DNA from: CAYFKJ01 sp964401845 | Lineage (GTDB): Bacteria; Pseudomonadota; Alphaproteobacteria; UBA2966 | Length of the DNA: 64,000 nt | NCBI GenBank assembly: GCA_964401845.1 | Contig: CAYOAD010000001.1 | Coordinates: forward strand, 5,035-69,034 | Reading direction: 5' to 3' | Shown: positions 18,543 through 27,705 of the stretch, in pieces | Numbering within the stretch: position 1 is the first letter of the stretch | Layout: every line of letters begins with the position of its first letter | Program-made: the position numbers and the translations under genes | Notes under the pieces: model-generated | Database searches by the model: none | What the model was told of the DNA's origin: nothing | Seen by the model: the letters and a program-made list of their open reading frames with translations, nothing else

Positions 18543-18889
18543 GCGTTGACGCGGGCGATTGAATTCGAAACGAAATCAGCGAATTCGGTGAGATGGACCG
18601 ACCCCTTGACCGTGCGGTTGATGCGGATGCTGCGCTTGTCGTCGGGATCGGGGCCGCGGCGCACGAAGTCCTGACGTTCCAGCGCATCAAGCGCCCGGGT
18701 TACCGCCGGCTTGGCGATACCCAACTCCTTGGAAAGGCCGCGAACGGTATGGGGCGGGTCGGTCAGATATACCGTCAGCATCAGGGCCAGCTGACGGGCT
18801 GACAGATCGGGTTTGTCGCCGCGCACGCCGTCGACAAGGGCGCCTCTCCAAATATCAAGGGCTTGCTGGGTCGTCACAGAAATCGTCAT
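18536..18889 (-). CDS. MarR-family transcriptional regulator
   Basis: The 117-residue winged-helix protein has a helix-turn-helix at about residues 48-72 (TVRGLSKELGIAKPAVTRAL) and the wing motif DPDDKRSIRINRT, the DxR-type signature of MarR proteins. It is somewhat shorter than usual (about 140), and it lacks a long C-terminal dimerisation helix. The frame stays open far upstream into the aminopeptidase, but the ATG at 18889 begins the recognisable protein. It is oriented the same way as the aminopeptidase, which starts upstream of it. The target is unknown. Confidence 0.82.
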   Translation of the reverse strand: MTISVTTQQALDIWRGALVDGVRGDKPDLSARQLALMLTVYLTDPPHTVRGLSKELGIAKPAVTRALDALERQDFVRRGPDPDDKRSIRINRTVKGSVHLTEFADFVSNSIARVNAQ

Positions 18890-18932
18890 ACCACTACCTA
18901 GTGTTCTGTTTCGCGCCCAGCACGAATATACA

Positions 18933-20342
18933 TCAGGTTGTGTTGTTAAATCGACTCTCGATGACGTGAAACAACGCGCGGACGGCCTGCGCTTCGCCAC
19001 CGACCGGGCGGCCGGGCCGGGCTTTCTTGTTCCAGGCGAACATGTCCAGATGTACCCAGGTATCGACGCCCTCGGCGAAGCGTTCGAGGAACAAGGCGGC
19101 GGTGATGGCGCCGCCCAGGCGGTCCTCCCCGGCATTGTTGAGGTCGGCAATGCGGCTTTTGAACAGCTCGGTGTAGGGCTGCCACAACGGTAGGCGCCAG
19201 ACGGGATCGTGAACGGCATCCCCGGCCTCGCTGAGTTCGCGCGCCAGGTCATCGTCTGGCGTGAAAAACGCCGGTAGTTCCGGCCCCAGGGCAACGCGGG
19301 CGGCACCCGTCAGCGTCGCGCAGTCGATCAGCAATTTCGGGTTCTCCGACGCCGCCTCGGCCAGGGCGTCGGCCAGCACCAGGCGGCCTTCGGCGTCGGT
19401 GTTGCCGATCTCGACGGTGAGGCCTTTGCGGCTGTGCAATACATCTCCGGGCCTGAAGGCATTGGCCGACACGGCGTTTTCCACCGCCGGGATCAGCACC
19501 CTGAGACGCACCGGCAAGGCCGCCGCCATCACCATGGAAGCCAAGGCCAGGATGGCAGCGGACCCGCCCATGTCCTTTTTCATCAGTTCCATGGCGCTGG
19601 CGGGTTTGAGGTCCAAACCGCCGGAATCGAAACACACGCCCTTGCCCACCAGCGTGACGCGCGGCGCATTTTCTTCGCCCCATGTCATGTCGATCAGGCG
19701 CGGCGGCCGGGAACTGGCGCGGCCCACGGCGTGAACCATGGGGTAGTTGGCGTCCAGCAGGTTATCGCCGACGATATCCGAGTATTCCGCGCCGAACCTC
19801 TTCGCCACGTCCCGGGCGGCGGCGGCCAGTTCCGCCGGCCCGAGATCGGCAGCCGTCGTGTTGACGAGGTCACGCGCGAGGTAGATGGCGTCGAGGGCCG
19901 CCTCTGTCCGCCCACGGTCGCAGGCTTCGGGCCAAACGAGGTTGGCGACCTCATCGTCGTTCTGCTTGTAGCGTTCGAAACGGTAGCCGGCGAGCCCCCA
20001 ACCGAGCGCCGCGTCGTTTGCAGTGGCGGCATCGGGTTCGGCGGCGAGGCGGTAGGCGCCGGCCGGCAGTTTCTCCGCCGCCGCCGCATAACCGAACGGT
20101 CCATCCTCCCCCAGGCAAATCACCGCTCCCTCCATGCCCCCCTCTGAAGAAGGCAGCGTCGTCGCCGCGCCGTCCTTGGCCTTAAATCCGATGTCGTCCA
20201 ACCACCGGCGTTCGGCCTCCGGGCGCCCCGACAACCAGTCGTCGAAATCCTCCACGGCGACGGCATGGAGCGGGACGGCATCGGGGACGGCTTCGAGAAG
20301 TGTGGACACGGGCGAAAACCTCGTTAGTTTGCGGGGCGTCAT
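18933..20342 (-). CDS. Cytosol (leucyl) aminopeptidase, M17 family
   Basis: This 469-residue, two-metal aminopeptidase releases N-terminal residues from peptides. The M17 core is intact: VGKGVCFDSGGLDLK at 232-246 (metal ligand and catalytic Lys) and NTDAEGRL at 314-321, the PROSITE-type signature. The N-terminal domain is shorter and more divergent than in PepA, closer to PepB-like family members common in alphaproteobacteria. A role in recycling imported peptides would fit the nearby Yej importer, but that link is only by proximity. Confidence 0.93.
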   Translation of the reverse strand: MTPRKLTRFSPVSTLLEAVPDAVPLHAVAVEDFDDWLSGRPEAERRWLDDIGFKAKDGAATTLPSSEGGMEGAVICLGEDGPFGYAAAAEKLPAGAYRLAAEPDAATANDAALGWGLAGYRFERYKQNDDEVANLVWPEACDRGRTEAALDAIYLARDLVNTTAADLGPAELAAAARDVAKRFGAEYSDIVGDNLLDANYPMVHAVGRASSRPPRLIDMTWGEENAPRVTLVGKGVCFDSGGLDLKPASAMELMKKDMGGSAAILALASMVMAAALPVRLRVLIPAVENAVSANAFRPGDVLHSRKGLTVEIGNTDAEGRLVLADALAEAASENPKLLIDCATLTGAARVALGPELPAFFTPDDDLARELSEAGDAVHDPVWRLPLWQPYTELFKSRIADLNNAGEDRLGGAITAALFLERFAEGVDTWVHLDMFAWNKKARPGRPVGGEAQAVRALFHVIESRFNNTT

Positions 20343-20380
20343 TTAGAGCATATGTCGCATTTTGCCGGAAGGGGTATGGC

Positions 20381-21046
20381 GTGTCGGATCTTACTTTGGT
20401 TATCGGCAACCGGAACTATTCGTCATGGAGCTTGCGCGCCTGGCTGGCCATGCGCGAGGTCGGATTGGAGTTCAAGGAAGAGGTAATCCCGCTCGATCTG
20501 CCCAACACGGCCGAGCGCATCGCGGCCCACTCCGCGGCCGGCCGCGTTCCGGTCCTGCACGACGGCGGTCTCGTCGTCTGGGACACCATCGCTATCATCG
20601 AATACCTGGCCGAGGCCTACCCCGGCCCGCGCTGGTGGCCCGCCGGCGCGGAAGCCCGCGCCGTCGCCCGCGCGGTCAGCGCCGAAATGCATGCGGGCTT
20701 CGCCGCCTTGCGCAACGAACTGCCCATGAACGTGCGGGCAGCGGACCGCCGTGTCGGGATCAGCCCGGAATGCCGGGCCAACATCGGGCGAATTCGGCAA
20801 ATCTGGACGGATTGCCGCGAGCGGTTCGGACAGGACGGCGATTTTCTCTTTGGCGATTTCTCTGCGGCCGATGCCATGTTTGCCCCGGTCGTATCCCGCT
20901 TCCGCACCTACGGTATCGAAGTGGACGACGCCGTTGGGGCTTATGCCGACGCGGTTTGGCAGACCCCGGGGATGCGCTGGTGGCGCGCGGCCAGTGCGGA
21001 TGAATCGTTCACCATACCGGAAGCCGAGTTGGGCCAAACGTCCTGA
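20381..21046 (+). CDS. Glutathione S-transferase family protein
   Basis: The 221-residue product has an N-terminal thioredoxin-like domain (LVIGNRNYSSWSLRAWLAM, RVPVLHDGGLVVWDTIAIIE with the cis-Pro and the glutathione-binding Ser/Asp region) and an all-helical C-terminal domain. The NYSSWS segment is typical of a bacterial group often annotated as GST family protein. The start is GTG 20381, preceded by the good ribosome-binding site GGAAGGGG; a longer upstream reading is not needed. The substrate is unknown. Confidence 0.88.
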   Translation: MSDLTLVIGNRNYSSWSLRAWLAMREVGLEFKEEVIPLDLPNTAERIAAHSAAGRVPVLHDGGLVVWDTIAIIEYLAEAYPGPRWWPAGAEARAVARAVSAEMHAGFAALRNELPMNVRAADRRVGISPECRANIGRIRQIWTDCRERFGQDGDFLFGDFSAADAMFAPVVSRFRTYGIEVDDAVGAYADAVWQTPGMRWWRAASADESFTIPEAELGQTS

Positions 21047-21120
21047 CGATTTCAACCATGTCGCAATCGAATGCCGTGCGTGTTCAACAGATCGGTGGCA
21101 ACTTTAATTTAGTAACCTCT

Positions 21121-21133
21121 AATTGAGTCAATT
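21121..21133. promoter_or_regulatory. Small palindrome in the AT-rich leader of the KOR-like operon
   Basis: AATTGA-G-TCAATT is a perfect 13-bp inverted repeat lying about 160 bp ahead of the first gene of the ferredoxin oxidoreductase operon. The surrounding 21047-21294 stretch is AT-rich and non-coding, so it probably holds the promoter. It resembles half of an FNR-type site but has the wrong spacing, so no regulator is assigned. Confidence 0.35.
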
Positions 21134-21294
21134 TTACCCGAAATCGGCAGGATGGCTGTTGCCTTTGGCCGGCTTATTTGGGATAACGTCGCGCTGACTA
21201 ATATGACTTTATTGCAGATTTTCGGCGTTTTACCGGGTTGTCCCCTGAACAGACGGCCAAGGTCCGCCGAGCAGACATAGGTACGGGTTTCGGC

Positions 21295-23154
21295 ATGGCC
21301 GACCAAGACCAGCGCGTCGAGCAGGAAACGCGCAAAATTTACGTCGACGAAGACGAAGATTTCTCCACACCGCAGTCATACGGGCGACGCGTCGTCACAC
21401 CGGTCCGGTACTCCACCGATCCCCGCGATGTCGGTTGGGTGCGGGAGAACGTGCCCTGCCAGGCGGCCTGCCCGGCGGACACCAACGTGCCGGCCTACAT
21501 CCGCACCATCGTCGAGGAACGCTACGGCCGGTCCTACGAGATCAACCGCATGGCCAACGTGCTGCCCGGCGTGCTGGGCCGCATCTGTTCGCGCCCCTGT
21601 GAGGACGCCTGCCGCCACGGCTGGCCGGGCAATGGCGAACCGGTCAACATCTGCCATCTCAAACGGGCCGCCGGGGATCTCAAGACTTCCGGCCACCGCA
21701 TCACCGAAAATCTCTACACGCCGTCAGGTAAACGCATCGCTGTGATCGGCGCCGGTCCGGCCGGTCTGGCGGCGGCCCACGATCTATCGACCCTGGGCCA
21801 CGCCGTGACCATCCTGGAGCGCGAGGAGGTCGCCGGCGGCATGCTCTACTACGGCATTCCGGTCTTCCGCCTGCCGCGCGATATCCTGGATGTTGAAGTT
21901 CACAACGCCACACGCCTCGGCGTCACCATGAAGACGGGCGTCAACATGGGCACCGGTCCCGACGACACCAAGCTCTCCGGCCTTCTGGAAGACTTCGACG
22001 GCGTTCTCATGGCGATGGGCTGCATGGCGGCCATGGCGCTGCCGCTGAAGGATTACGACGGCGAGGACGATCCGGTGCTGGCGGCACCCAACGCCGAATA
22101 CGGCCTGGACTTCCTGACCGAACTTCACCGCGGCGAGACCAAAACCGTGGGCAAGCGCGTCGCCGTCATCGGCGCCGGCTTTACCGCCCTCGATTGCGCC
22201 CGCGTGGCGCTGCGCCTCGGCGCCGAGGAGGTCCACGTCCATATCCGCACCACCGAGAAGTACATCCCCGTCACCCACGAGGAGATTTTCGAAAGCAAAC
22301 GCGAAGGCATCAAGATCCTCGGCCTGCGCACGCCCGTCGGTTTGGAAACGGACGATGACGGCAACGTCACCGGTGTGCGGTTTGCGCAGAACCGCTTGGG
22401 CGGTTGGCGCGCCAACGGCCGGCGCGAAGCCATTCCCATCGAAGGCTCCGAGTTCGTCGAGCCCTGCGACACCGTCCTCATCGCCATCGGTCAGAAGACC
22501 ATCAACGACGTGATGGATATCGACGTCGAATTGGACCGCTGGGGCAACGTTCGCATCGGCGACAATGGCATGACGTCCGTCGACGGTCTGTTTGCCGCCG
22601 GAGATTTCGTCTCGGGCGCCACCACGGTGGTCGAAGCCGTCGGACATGGCCGCGAGGTTGCGCTGAAGTTGGATACCTGGTTGATGGACCGCCAGCGGCG
22701 CAAGCGCGTCGTCAAGATCGAACCCGTCGAAGCACCCCTGCGGGAGCGCGCCTTCGATTTCATTCCGCGCCAGCCTATCCCGACCGAACCCATGGCCAAC
22801 CGTTTCAACGATCTCGAGACCGAGGTCGAAACCGGCATGGACAAGGAACTCGCCTTCGAGGAAGCCAAGCGCTGTTACCTCTGCCACATGAAGTACGAGA
22901 TCGACGTCGACAACTGCATCTACTGCAGGGCCTGTATCGACGTGGCGCCGCGCGACTGCATCAAACTGGTTTCCGGCGTTCAGATTAAAGAGGACGGCAC
23001 CTACGGCGATCTCGAGGAAACAATGCAGTGGAACAAGGTCGGCGCCATCTGGATCGACAACGATGAGTGCATCCGTTGCGGCGCTTGCCACATGGTCTGC
23101 CCGACCAAGTGCATTTCCATCGCCAAGCAAGAAATCTTTTTCCAGGACGTTTAG
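21295..23154 (+). CDS. GltD-like FAD/NAD(P) iron-sulfur oxidoreductase with C-terminal ferredoxin domain
   Basis: The 619-residue product resembles the small subunit of glutamate synthase fused to a ferredoxin. N-terminal Cys residues (C55, C59, C98, C102, C106) fit the GltD Fe-S domain. GAGPAG at 152-157 binds FAD, and a second Rossmann fold (VIGAGFTALDCARVAL) binds NAD(P). The C-terminus (541-619) has two ferredoxin motifs; in the first, CIYCRACIDVA, the fourth Cys is replaced by Ala (551), while the second (C592, C595, C598, C602) is complete. It probably moves electrons between ferredoxin or the KorAB-like enzyme and NAD(P), like KorC of aromatic-degrading bacteria. First of four tightly spaced genes. 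Confidence 0.88.
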   Translation: MADQDQRVEQETRKIYVDEDEDFSTPQSYGRRVVTPVRYSTDPRDVGWVRENVPCQAACPADTNVPAYIRTIVEERYGRSYEINRMANVLPGVLGRICSRPCEDACRHGWPGNGEPVNICHLKRAAGDLKTSGHRITENLYTPSGKRIAVIGAGPAGLAAAHDLSTLGHAVTILEREEVAGGMLYYGIPVFRLPRDILDVEVHNATRLGVTMKTGVNMGTGPDDTKLSGLLEDFDGVLMAMGCMAAMALPLKDYDGEDDPVLAAPNAEYGLDFLTELHRGETKTVGKRVAVIGAGFTALDCARVALRLGAEEVHVHIRTTEKYIPVTHEEIFESKREGIKILGLRTPVGLETDDDGNVTGVRFAQNRLGGWRANGRREAIPIEGSEFVEPCDTVLIAIGQKTINDVMDIDVELDRWGNVRIGDNGMTSVDGLFAAGDFVSGATTVVEAVGHGREVALKLDTWLMDRQRRKRVVKIEPVEAPLRERAFDFIPRQPIPTEPMANRFNDLETEVETGMDKELAFEEAKRCYLCHMKYEIDVDNCIYCRACIDVAPRDCIKLVSGVQIKEDGTYGDLEETMQWNKVGAIWIDNDECIRCGACHMVCPTKCISIAKQEIFFQDV

Positions 23155-23156
23155 CC

Positions 23157-24191
23157 ATGGCCGACCAGCCGCATATCGTCATCATCGGCAACGGCGCCGC
23201 CGGCAACCGCGCCGCCGATATCCTGCGTGAGCGTGACAGAGACTGCCGCATCAGCATCGTCTCCGCCGGTGCGCTGTTGTTCTACAACCGCTACGAACTG
23301 CCGGACGTCTTCCGCGGCCGTCAGGACTGGCGCGATTATTTGCAGCACCCGCCGGAATATTACCGGGACAACGACATCTCGTTGTGGCGCAAGAGCATCG
23401 TGGCCGACGTCGATACGGCCCAGCGGAAACTGACGTTGGCCCATCGCGAGGAGATCGGCTTCGATCAGTTGCTGGTGGCAACCGGTGGCGCGGGCTACCT
23501 GCCGGAGCGCTTGCAGGAATCCCTGCACTTGATGCACGGCTTCACGACCTTTCGCGCCGCGATGAAAATGTACAACGATCTGCCGAAGGGCGGCCACGTC
23601 GTCATGCTGGGCGCCGACATGATCGGTCTTGATCTTGCCCGCACGTTGATCGACACCGGCTACCGGGTCACCGTCGTTCCCGGCGACCGCACCTTCTGGC
23701 CCCATGAGATCAGCGCGGAGGAACGCCCGAAGTATCTCGCGGCGCTTGAGAAGATGGGCTTGGCCGTGGTCGACGAAGGAGAGGTCGAGCGCGTCGAGGA
23801 TACTTCCAACGGCATGTCGGCGCGCCGCGTCGTGTTCGTTAACGGCAACAGTATCGATGCCGACATCGTCATGCCGCTCTACGGCCTCACCCCGATGGTC
23901 GATTTCATGAGCACGGCCGGCGTCGACATCGAACGCGGATTGCTGGTCAACCCGCAGCTCAAGACCACCCGCGACGAGGTGTATGCCGCGGGTGACGTCT
24001 GCCAGATCTGGTCGGCGGAGCAGAACGAGTACCGCTTCTACTACGGTTGGCGGAACGTCCGCACGATGGGTGAGGTGGCGGCCCGCAACATGATGGGCGA
24101 GGAGGTTCCCTTTACCACCGACGTCGACGAACACCTTGTGATTACGGATGACGGCGGCATCTCGTCGCCGTTCTGGGAGTACAGCCAATGA
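23157..24191 (+). CDS. FAD-dependent pyridine nucleotide-disulfide oxidoreductase family protein
   Basis: This 344-residue flavoprotein has an N-terminal FAD motif (IVIIGNGAAGNRAADIL), a second nucleotide-binding fold (VVMLGADMIGLDLARTL), and the FAD-contacting segment DEVYAAGDVCQI. It lacks a redox-active CxxxxC, as in rubredoxin or ferredoxin reductase types. It starts 2 bp after the GltD-like gene and overlaps the KorA-like gene by 4 bp. It is therefore a second flavin subunit or partner of this oxidoreductase, an uncommon extra component. Its electron acceptor is unknown. Confidence 0.85.
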   Translation: MADQPHIVIIGNGAAGNRAADILRERDRDCRISIVSAGALLFYNRYELPDVFRGRQDWRDYLQHPPEYYRDNDISLWRKSIVADVDTAQRKLTLAHREEIGFDQLLVATGGAGYLPERLQESLHLMHGFTTFRAAMKMYNDLPKGGHVVMLGADMIGLDLARTLIDTGYRVTVVPGDRTFWPHEISAEERPKYLAALEKMGLAVVDEGEVERVEDTSNGMSARRVVFVNGNSIDADIVMPLYGLTPMVDFMSTAGVDIERGLLVNPQLKTTRDEVYAAGDVCQIWSAEQNEYRFYYGWRNVRTMGEVAARNMMGEEVPFTTDVDEHLVITDDGGISSPFWEYSQ

Positions 24192-25984
24192 GCACCAACG
24201 GCACGGACATCCAGATTGCCTTTTGCGGTTCGGCAGGCGACGGCACCATCGCGGTCGGCGACATCTTGAAGCAGGCCATGGCCCGCGCCGGTTACCGGGT
24301 CATCGCCTTCGACCAGTATCCGGCGGAAATCCGGGGCTTCGGCAAGTGCGTTTCGCGCACCCGCATCACCGGCGAACAAGTCTATTCGATGAAGCAGCAG
24401 ACCGACATCCTGGTCTCGCTGGACGACAGCCACGCTATTCCCCACGCCGCCGAGGTGCGCGATTTCGGTGCCGTAATCTATGATTCGCACCCCATCAGCC
24501 TGTTGGCCGAGGGTCAGCACATCTCCGGCCACCTGTTGCCCGGCCAGATACCCTACGCCCTGGCGGTGCGCGAAATATCCGAAAAGGCCACCGGCGGTAA
24601 CCGCTCGCGCAACATGGTGGCGTTGGGTTTCGTCGCCGGCCTCTACGGCCTGCCGCGCGAGGTCTTCCACGATGTCATCGCGGCCAAGTTCCGCACCAAA
24701 CCCGAGGCCGTGACGACTAGCAACGTCGCCGCCTTCGATGCGGGCTTCGACCTGGGTGCGGACGAGTACCGTTTCGACGACGTCAGCGTCGGCAAGCCCC
24801 CCGCCCGGGATGAAAGCCTGGGCGAGGCCGAAATGCTGAGCGGCAACGCCGCCGTCGCGCGCGGCTGTCTGGACGCCGGCATCGACACCTACTTCGGCTA
24901 TCCCATCACGCCGGCAACGACGATCATGGAGCGGCTGACGACGGAAATGCCCAAGCACGGCAAACGCTCGCTGCAGACCGAGGATGAAATATCCGCCATT
25001 GCCGCCACAATCGGCGCGGGCTACGCCGGCGCCCGGGCAGCAACGGCGACCTCCGGCCCCGGCCTCGCCTTGATGGCCGAGATGCTGGGTCTCGGCGTCA
25101 TGGCCGAAGTGCCGTCGGTGATCTTCGTCTCGCAACGTGGCGGCCCGTCCACCGGCATGCCGACAAAGACGGAACAATCCGATCTCAATCTCGCCGTCTT
25201 CGGCGGATCGGGCGACGCCCGGCGCATCGTGATGGCGCCGACCAACGTCGAGGGTTGCTGGCGCTGTGCCGGCAAGGCTTTCGAGATGGCCGAGCGTTAC
25301 CAGACGCCGGTGATCGTGCTGCTGGACCTTTACCTCTCCAACCGCTACGAGACCGTGGTGGTGTCGCCCGAGGAGCGCTTCGAACCCGATATGTCGAAGC
25401 CCATGGAACTGAAGGCTGACGCACCTTATGAGCGTTTCGCCATGACCGAGGACGGCGTCAGCCCGCGGGCCATTCCCGGGGAGCCCGGCGGCATCCATAC
25501 CGTGACCGGCCTGGAGCATAACGAGCGCGGCCGGCCCAACGACCAGCCTGTGATGCACCACGATATGACGGCCAAGCGCCACGACAAGCTGGAAACCGCG
25601 GTCGATCATCCCGGCATCACCATTACCAAACGTTTCGGCGACGAGGGCGAGATCGATGTCGCCTTGCTGGCCTGGGGCTCGACCTTCGGCGAGGCCTTGG
25701 AGGCCATGATGATGGCGCGTGAGGAAGGCATCCGCTGCGCCGCCATGAAGGTTGTCATGCTTTCGCCGCTGCCGGTCGAGCCGATCCGCGAATTCATGGC
25801 TTCGGCCAAGGAAGTCCTGATCCCAGAGCTCAACTACGAGGGCCAGTTCGCGGGTCTCGTTTCGGGCACGCTCGGCCAACCCGTCCACCGCCTCAACAAG
25901 GTGCCCGGCACGCCCATGCGGGTGGCCGACATATTGGATGAAATCCGCCGTTTGGCCGGGCGCGACGCCCGCGACGCGGCCTAA
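24188..25984 (+). CDS. korA: 2-oxoacid:ferredoxin oxidoreductase, fused gamma-alpha subunit (KorA-like)
   Basis: The 598-residue subunit carries a gamma domain (about 1-190, IAFCGSAGDGTIAVGDIL and GFGKCVSRTRI) fused to the alpha domain from about residue 215. The alpha domain shows the pyrimidine-binding YPITPATTIMERL and the hallmark SQRGGPSTGMPTKTEQSD. This gamma-alpha fusion is the plan of two-subunit enzymes such as 2-oxoglutarate:ferredoxin oxidoreductase. It decarboxylates a 2-oxoacid to an acyl-CoA together with the TPP-binding beta subunit encoded next. 2-oxoglutarate is the likeliest substrate, but related enzymes use other 2-oxoacids. Confidence 0.9.
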   Translation: MSTNGTDIQIAFCGSAGDGTIAVGDILKQAMARAGYRVIAFDQYPAEIRGFGKCVSRTRITGEQVYSMKQQTDILVSLDDSHAIPHAAEVRDFGAVIYDSHPISLLAEGQHISGHLLPGQIPYALAVREISEKATGGNRSRNMVALGFVAGLYGLPREVFHDVIAAKFRTKPEAVTTSNVAAFDAGFDLGADEYRFDDVSVGKPPARDESLGEAEMLSGNAAVARGCLDAGIDTYFGYPITPATTIMERLTTEMPKHGKRSLQTEDEISAIAATIGAGYAGARAATATSGPGLALMAEMLGLGVMAEVPSVIFVSQRGGPSTGMPTKTEQSDLNLAVFGGSGDARRIVMAPTNVEGCWRCAGKAFEMAERYQTPVIVLLDLYLSNRYETVVVSPEERFEPDMSKPMELKADAPYERFAMTEDGVSPRAIPGEPGGIHTVTGLEHNERGRPNDQPVMHHDMTAKRHDKLETAVDHPGITITKRFGDEGEIDVALLAWGSTFGEALEAMMMAREEGIRCAAMKVVMLSPLPVEPIREFMASAKEVLIPELNYEGQFAGLVSGTLGQPVHRLNKVPGTPMRVADILDEIRRLAGRDARDAA

Positions 25985-26008
25985 ATCGGGTCACGAGGAG
26001 TTAACATC

Positions 26009-26869
26009 ATGAACGCCGAATTGCGGGCCCTGGTCTATCTCGAGGAAAAGCTCGAACAAATCCAGGAGAGCGGTCGTCTGGACTACCGATCCGGCTCGCT
26101 GCCCACCTGGTGCCCGGGCTGCGGCTATTACAGCATGACCGAGGGCGTGACCAACGCGCTGAACAAGCTGGAACTCGACAACAAGGACGTGGTCTGCGTT
26201 TCCGGCATCGGCTGTGCCTCGCGCTTCCCCTTCTTCGTCGACGTCTACGGGTTCCACACCCTGCACGGCCGCACCCTGCCGGTTGCCACGGGAATCAAGA
26301 CGGCCAACGACGATCTGACAGTCGTCGTGGTGGGTGGTGACGGCGACGGCTTCGCCATCGGCGGCGGCCACATCCCGCACGCCGCCAAGCGCAACGTCGA
26401 TATCACCTATCTGTTGTTTGACAACGGCATCTATGGCCTGACCAAGGGCCAAACCTCGCCGACCTCCGACCAGGGTTTCAAAACCTCGACGACGCCCTAC
26501 GAAAACCGCGAGGCACCGCTTAATCCGCTGATGATGGTGCTCTCCTACGGCGCCAGCTGGGTCGGCCAGGCCTACGCCGGCGACCCCCATCACCTGGCCG
26601 ACATGATCCGTCAGGCGATGGCGCACAAGGGTTTTTCCTACCTGCACATCCTCAGCCCCTGCGTCACCTTCGACAAGACCAACAAGACCTACGGCAACAT
26701 CAGCATGGCGGTGCGCGACCTGCCGGAGGAGCACGATGCGTCGAACCGGTTGGCGGCGATGCGCGAGGCCGAAAAAACCCAGCGCCCGGCACTCGGCGTC
26801 TTCTACCAGGAAGACCGCCCCACCCTGAATGAAAACCTCGACGCCATCGCAGCGGCGGCGGCGGGATAA
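26009..26869 (+). CDS. korB: 2-oxoacid:ferredoxin oxidoreductase, beta subunit (KorB-like)
   Basis: This TPP-binding subunit has 286 residues. LPTWCPGCGYYS near the N-terminus gives Fe-S ligating cysteines, GIGCASRFPFF follows, and the TPP/Mg motif is VVGGDGDGFAIGGGH with LFDNGIYGLTKGQ further on. A GAGGAG ribosome-binding site lies at the right distance before the ATG. It ends the four-gene operon that starts at 21295. The length is slightly below the usual 290-340 residues, without an obvious missing motif. Confidence 0.91.
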   Translation: MNAELRALVYLEEKLEQIQESGRLDYRSGSLPTWCPGCGYYSMTEGVTNALNKLELDNKDVVCVSGIGCASRFPFFVDVYGFHTLHGRTLPVATGIKTANDDLTVVVVGGDGDGFAIGGGHIPHAAKRNVDITYLLFDNGIYGLTKGQTSPTSDQGFKTSTTPYENREAPLNPLMMVLSYGASWVGQAYAGDPHHLADMIRQAMAHKGFSYLHILSPCVTFDKTNKTYGNISMAVRDLPEEHDASNRLAAMREAEKTQRPALGVFYQEDRPTLNENLDAIAAAAAG

Positions 26870-26879
26870 CTATCTGCCT

Positions 26880-27599
26880 TTACTCGTGCTCGTTCAGCCA
26901 GTCTTCGTAGGCTTTTAGCGTTTCCTCGTCGGGCGGATAGGTACCGATGGTCGGGTGACCGTCGGCGACGCGCAATTTGAGAAAACCCTCCATCTTCTCC
27001 TGTTCCAGGGCGGCCTCCGCGATCTCGTGGGCGATTGCGCGCGGCACCACGACCACGCCGTCCCCGTCGCCGACCACGACATCGCCGGGAAACACCGCGA
27101 CACCACCGCAGGCGATGGGCCTCTGCACATCCGCACCGAAATGGTCGCCGAGACTGGGGGGTGCTGCGCTGCCCGTGCAGTAAATCGGCAGACCCGTCTT
27201 CGCCACTTCGCCGGCATCCCGCACCGGCCCGTCGGCGATCACGGCGGCCGCGCCGCGCCTCTTAAGGCGAAGCGCCAGAATGTCTCCAATCACGCCCGAC
27301 GTCGTCACGCCGCGGCAATCGACCACCAGGGCCTGGCCCGGCGGAATATCCTCGATGGCTTTGCGGGGGGCGTATTCGGGATCGCCGAGGATCTCCGGAT
27401 TGCTGAGGTCTTCCCGCATGGGTATGAAGCGCAGCGTATAGGCCACCGCGGCGATGCGCGGCATGTCCGCCGTCAGCGGCTTGGCGGCCGCGATGTAACA
27501 GGACCTGAGGCCGCGCTTCAACAACTGCATGGTGAGCGTCGCCGTTGAGACATGATCCAGTGCAGCCAATAGGTCTTCGGAAATCGCCGTCTCCGACAT
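26880..27599 (-). CDS. RraA-family protein (possible 4-hydroxy-4-methyl-2-oxoglutarate/oxaloacetate lyase)
   Basis: The 239-residue product belongs to the RraA / HMG aldolase / former demethylmenaquinone methyltransferase family. The signature GDILALRLKRRGAAAVIADG followed by PVRD contains the Asp and Arg that bind metal and pyruvate in the aldolase members. GGVAVFPGDVVVGDGDGVVVV is the second conserved strand pair. Members outside gammaproteobacteria are mostly aldolases or decarboxylases of oxaloacetate-like acids rather than RNase E inhibitors, so an enzymatic role is preferred. It converges with the KorB-like gene. Confidence 0.85.
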   Translation of the reverse strand: MSETAISEDLLAALDHVSTATLTMQLLKRGLRSCYIAAAKPLTADMPRIAAVAYTLRFIPMREDLSNPEILGDPEYAPRKAIEDIPPGQALVVDCRGVTTSGVIGDILALRLKRRGAAAVIADGPVRDAGEVAKTGLPIYCTGSAAPPSLGDHFGADVQRPIACGGVAVFPGDVVVGDGDGVVVVPRAIAHEIAEAALEQEKMEGFLKLRVADGHPTIGTYPPDEETLKAYEDWLNEHE

Positions 27600-27705
27600 C
27601 GTGCCTTCCCCCGATAAATCCGCCGCCCGAGATTAGAGGTTTTCGCCCAGGCCCCGGTCATGGATAATTCCCCCAATACTATACAAACATTTTCGGGAGG
27701 CCCAC

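Noticed and set aside
21047..21294. tRNA or riboswitch in the leader of the KorAB-like operon
   Set aside because: No cloverleaf, T-loop (GTTCRANNC) arrangement or known riboswitch core could be found; only a short palindrome and promoter-like AT-rich DNA.
24041..25888. 615-codon minus-strand frame opposite korA
   Set aside because: Antisense to a gene with complete oxidoreductase motifs; composition is His/Gly/Ala-rich without recognisable domains.
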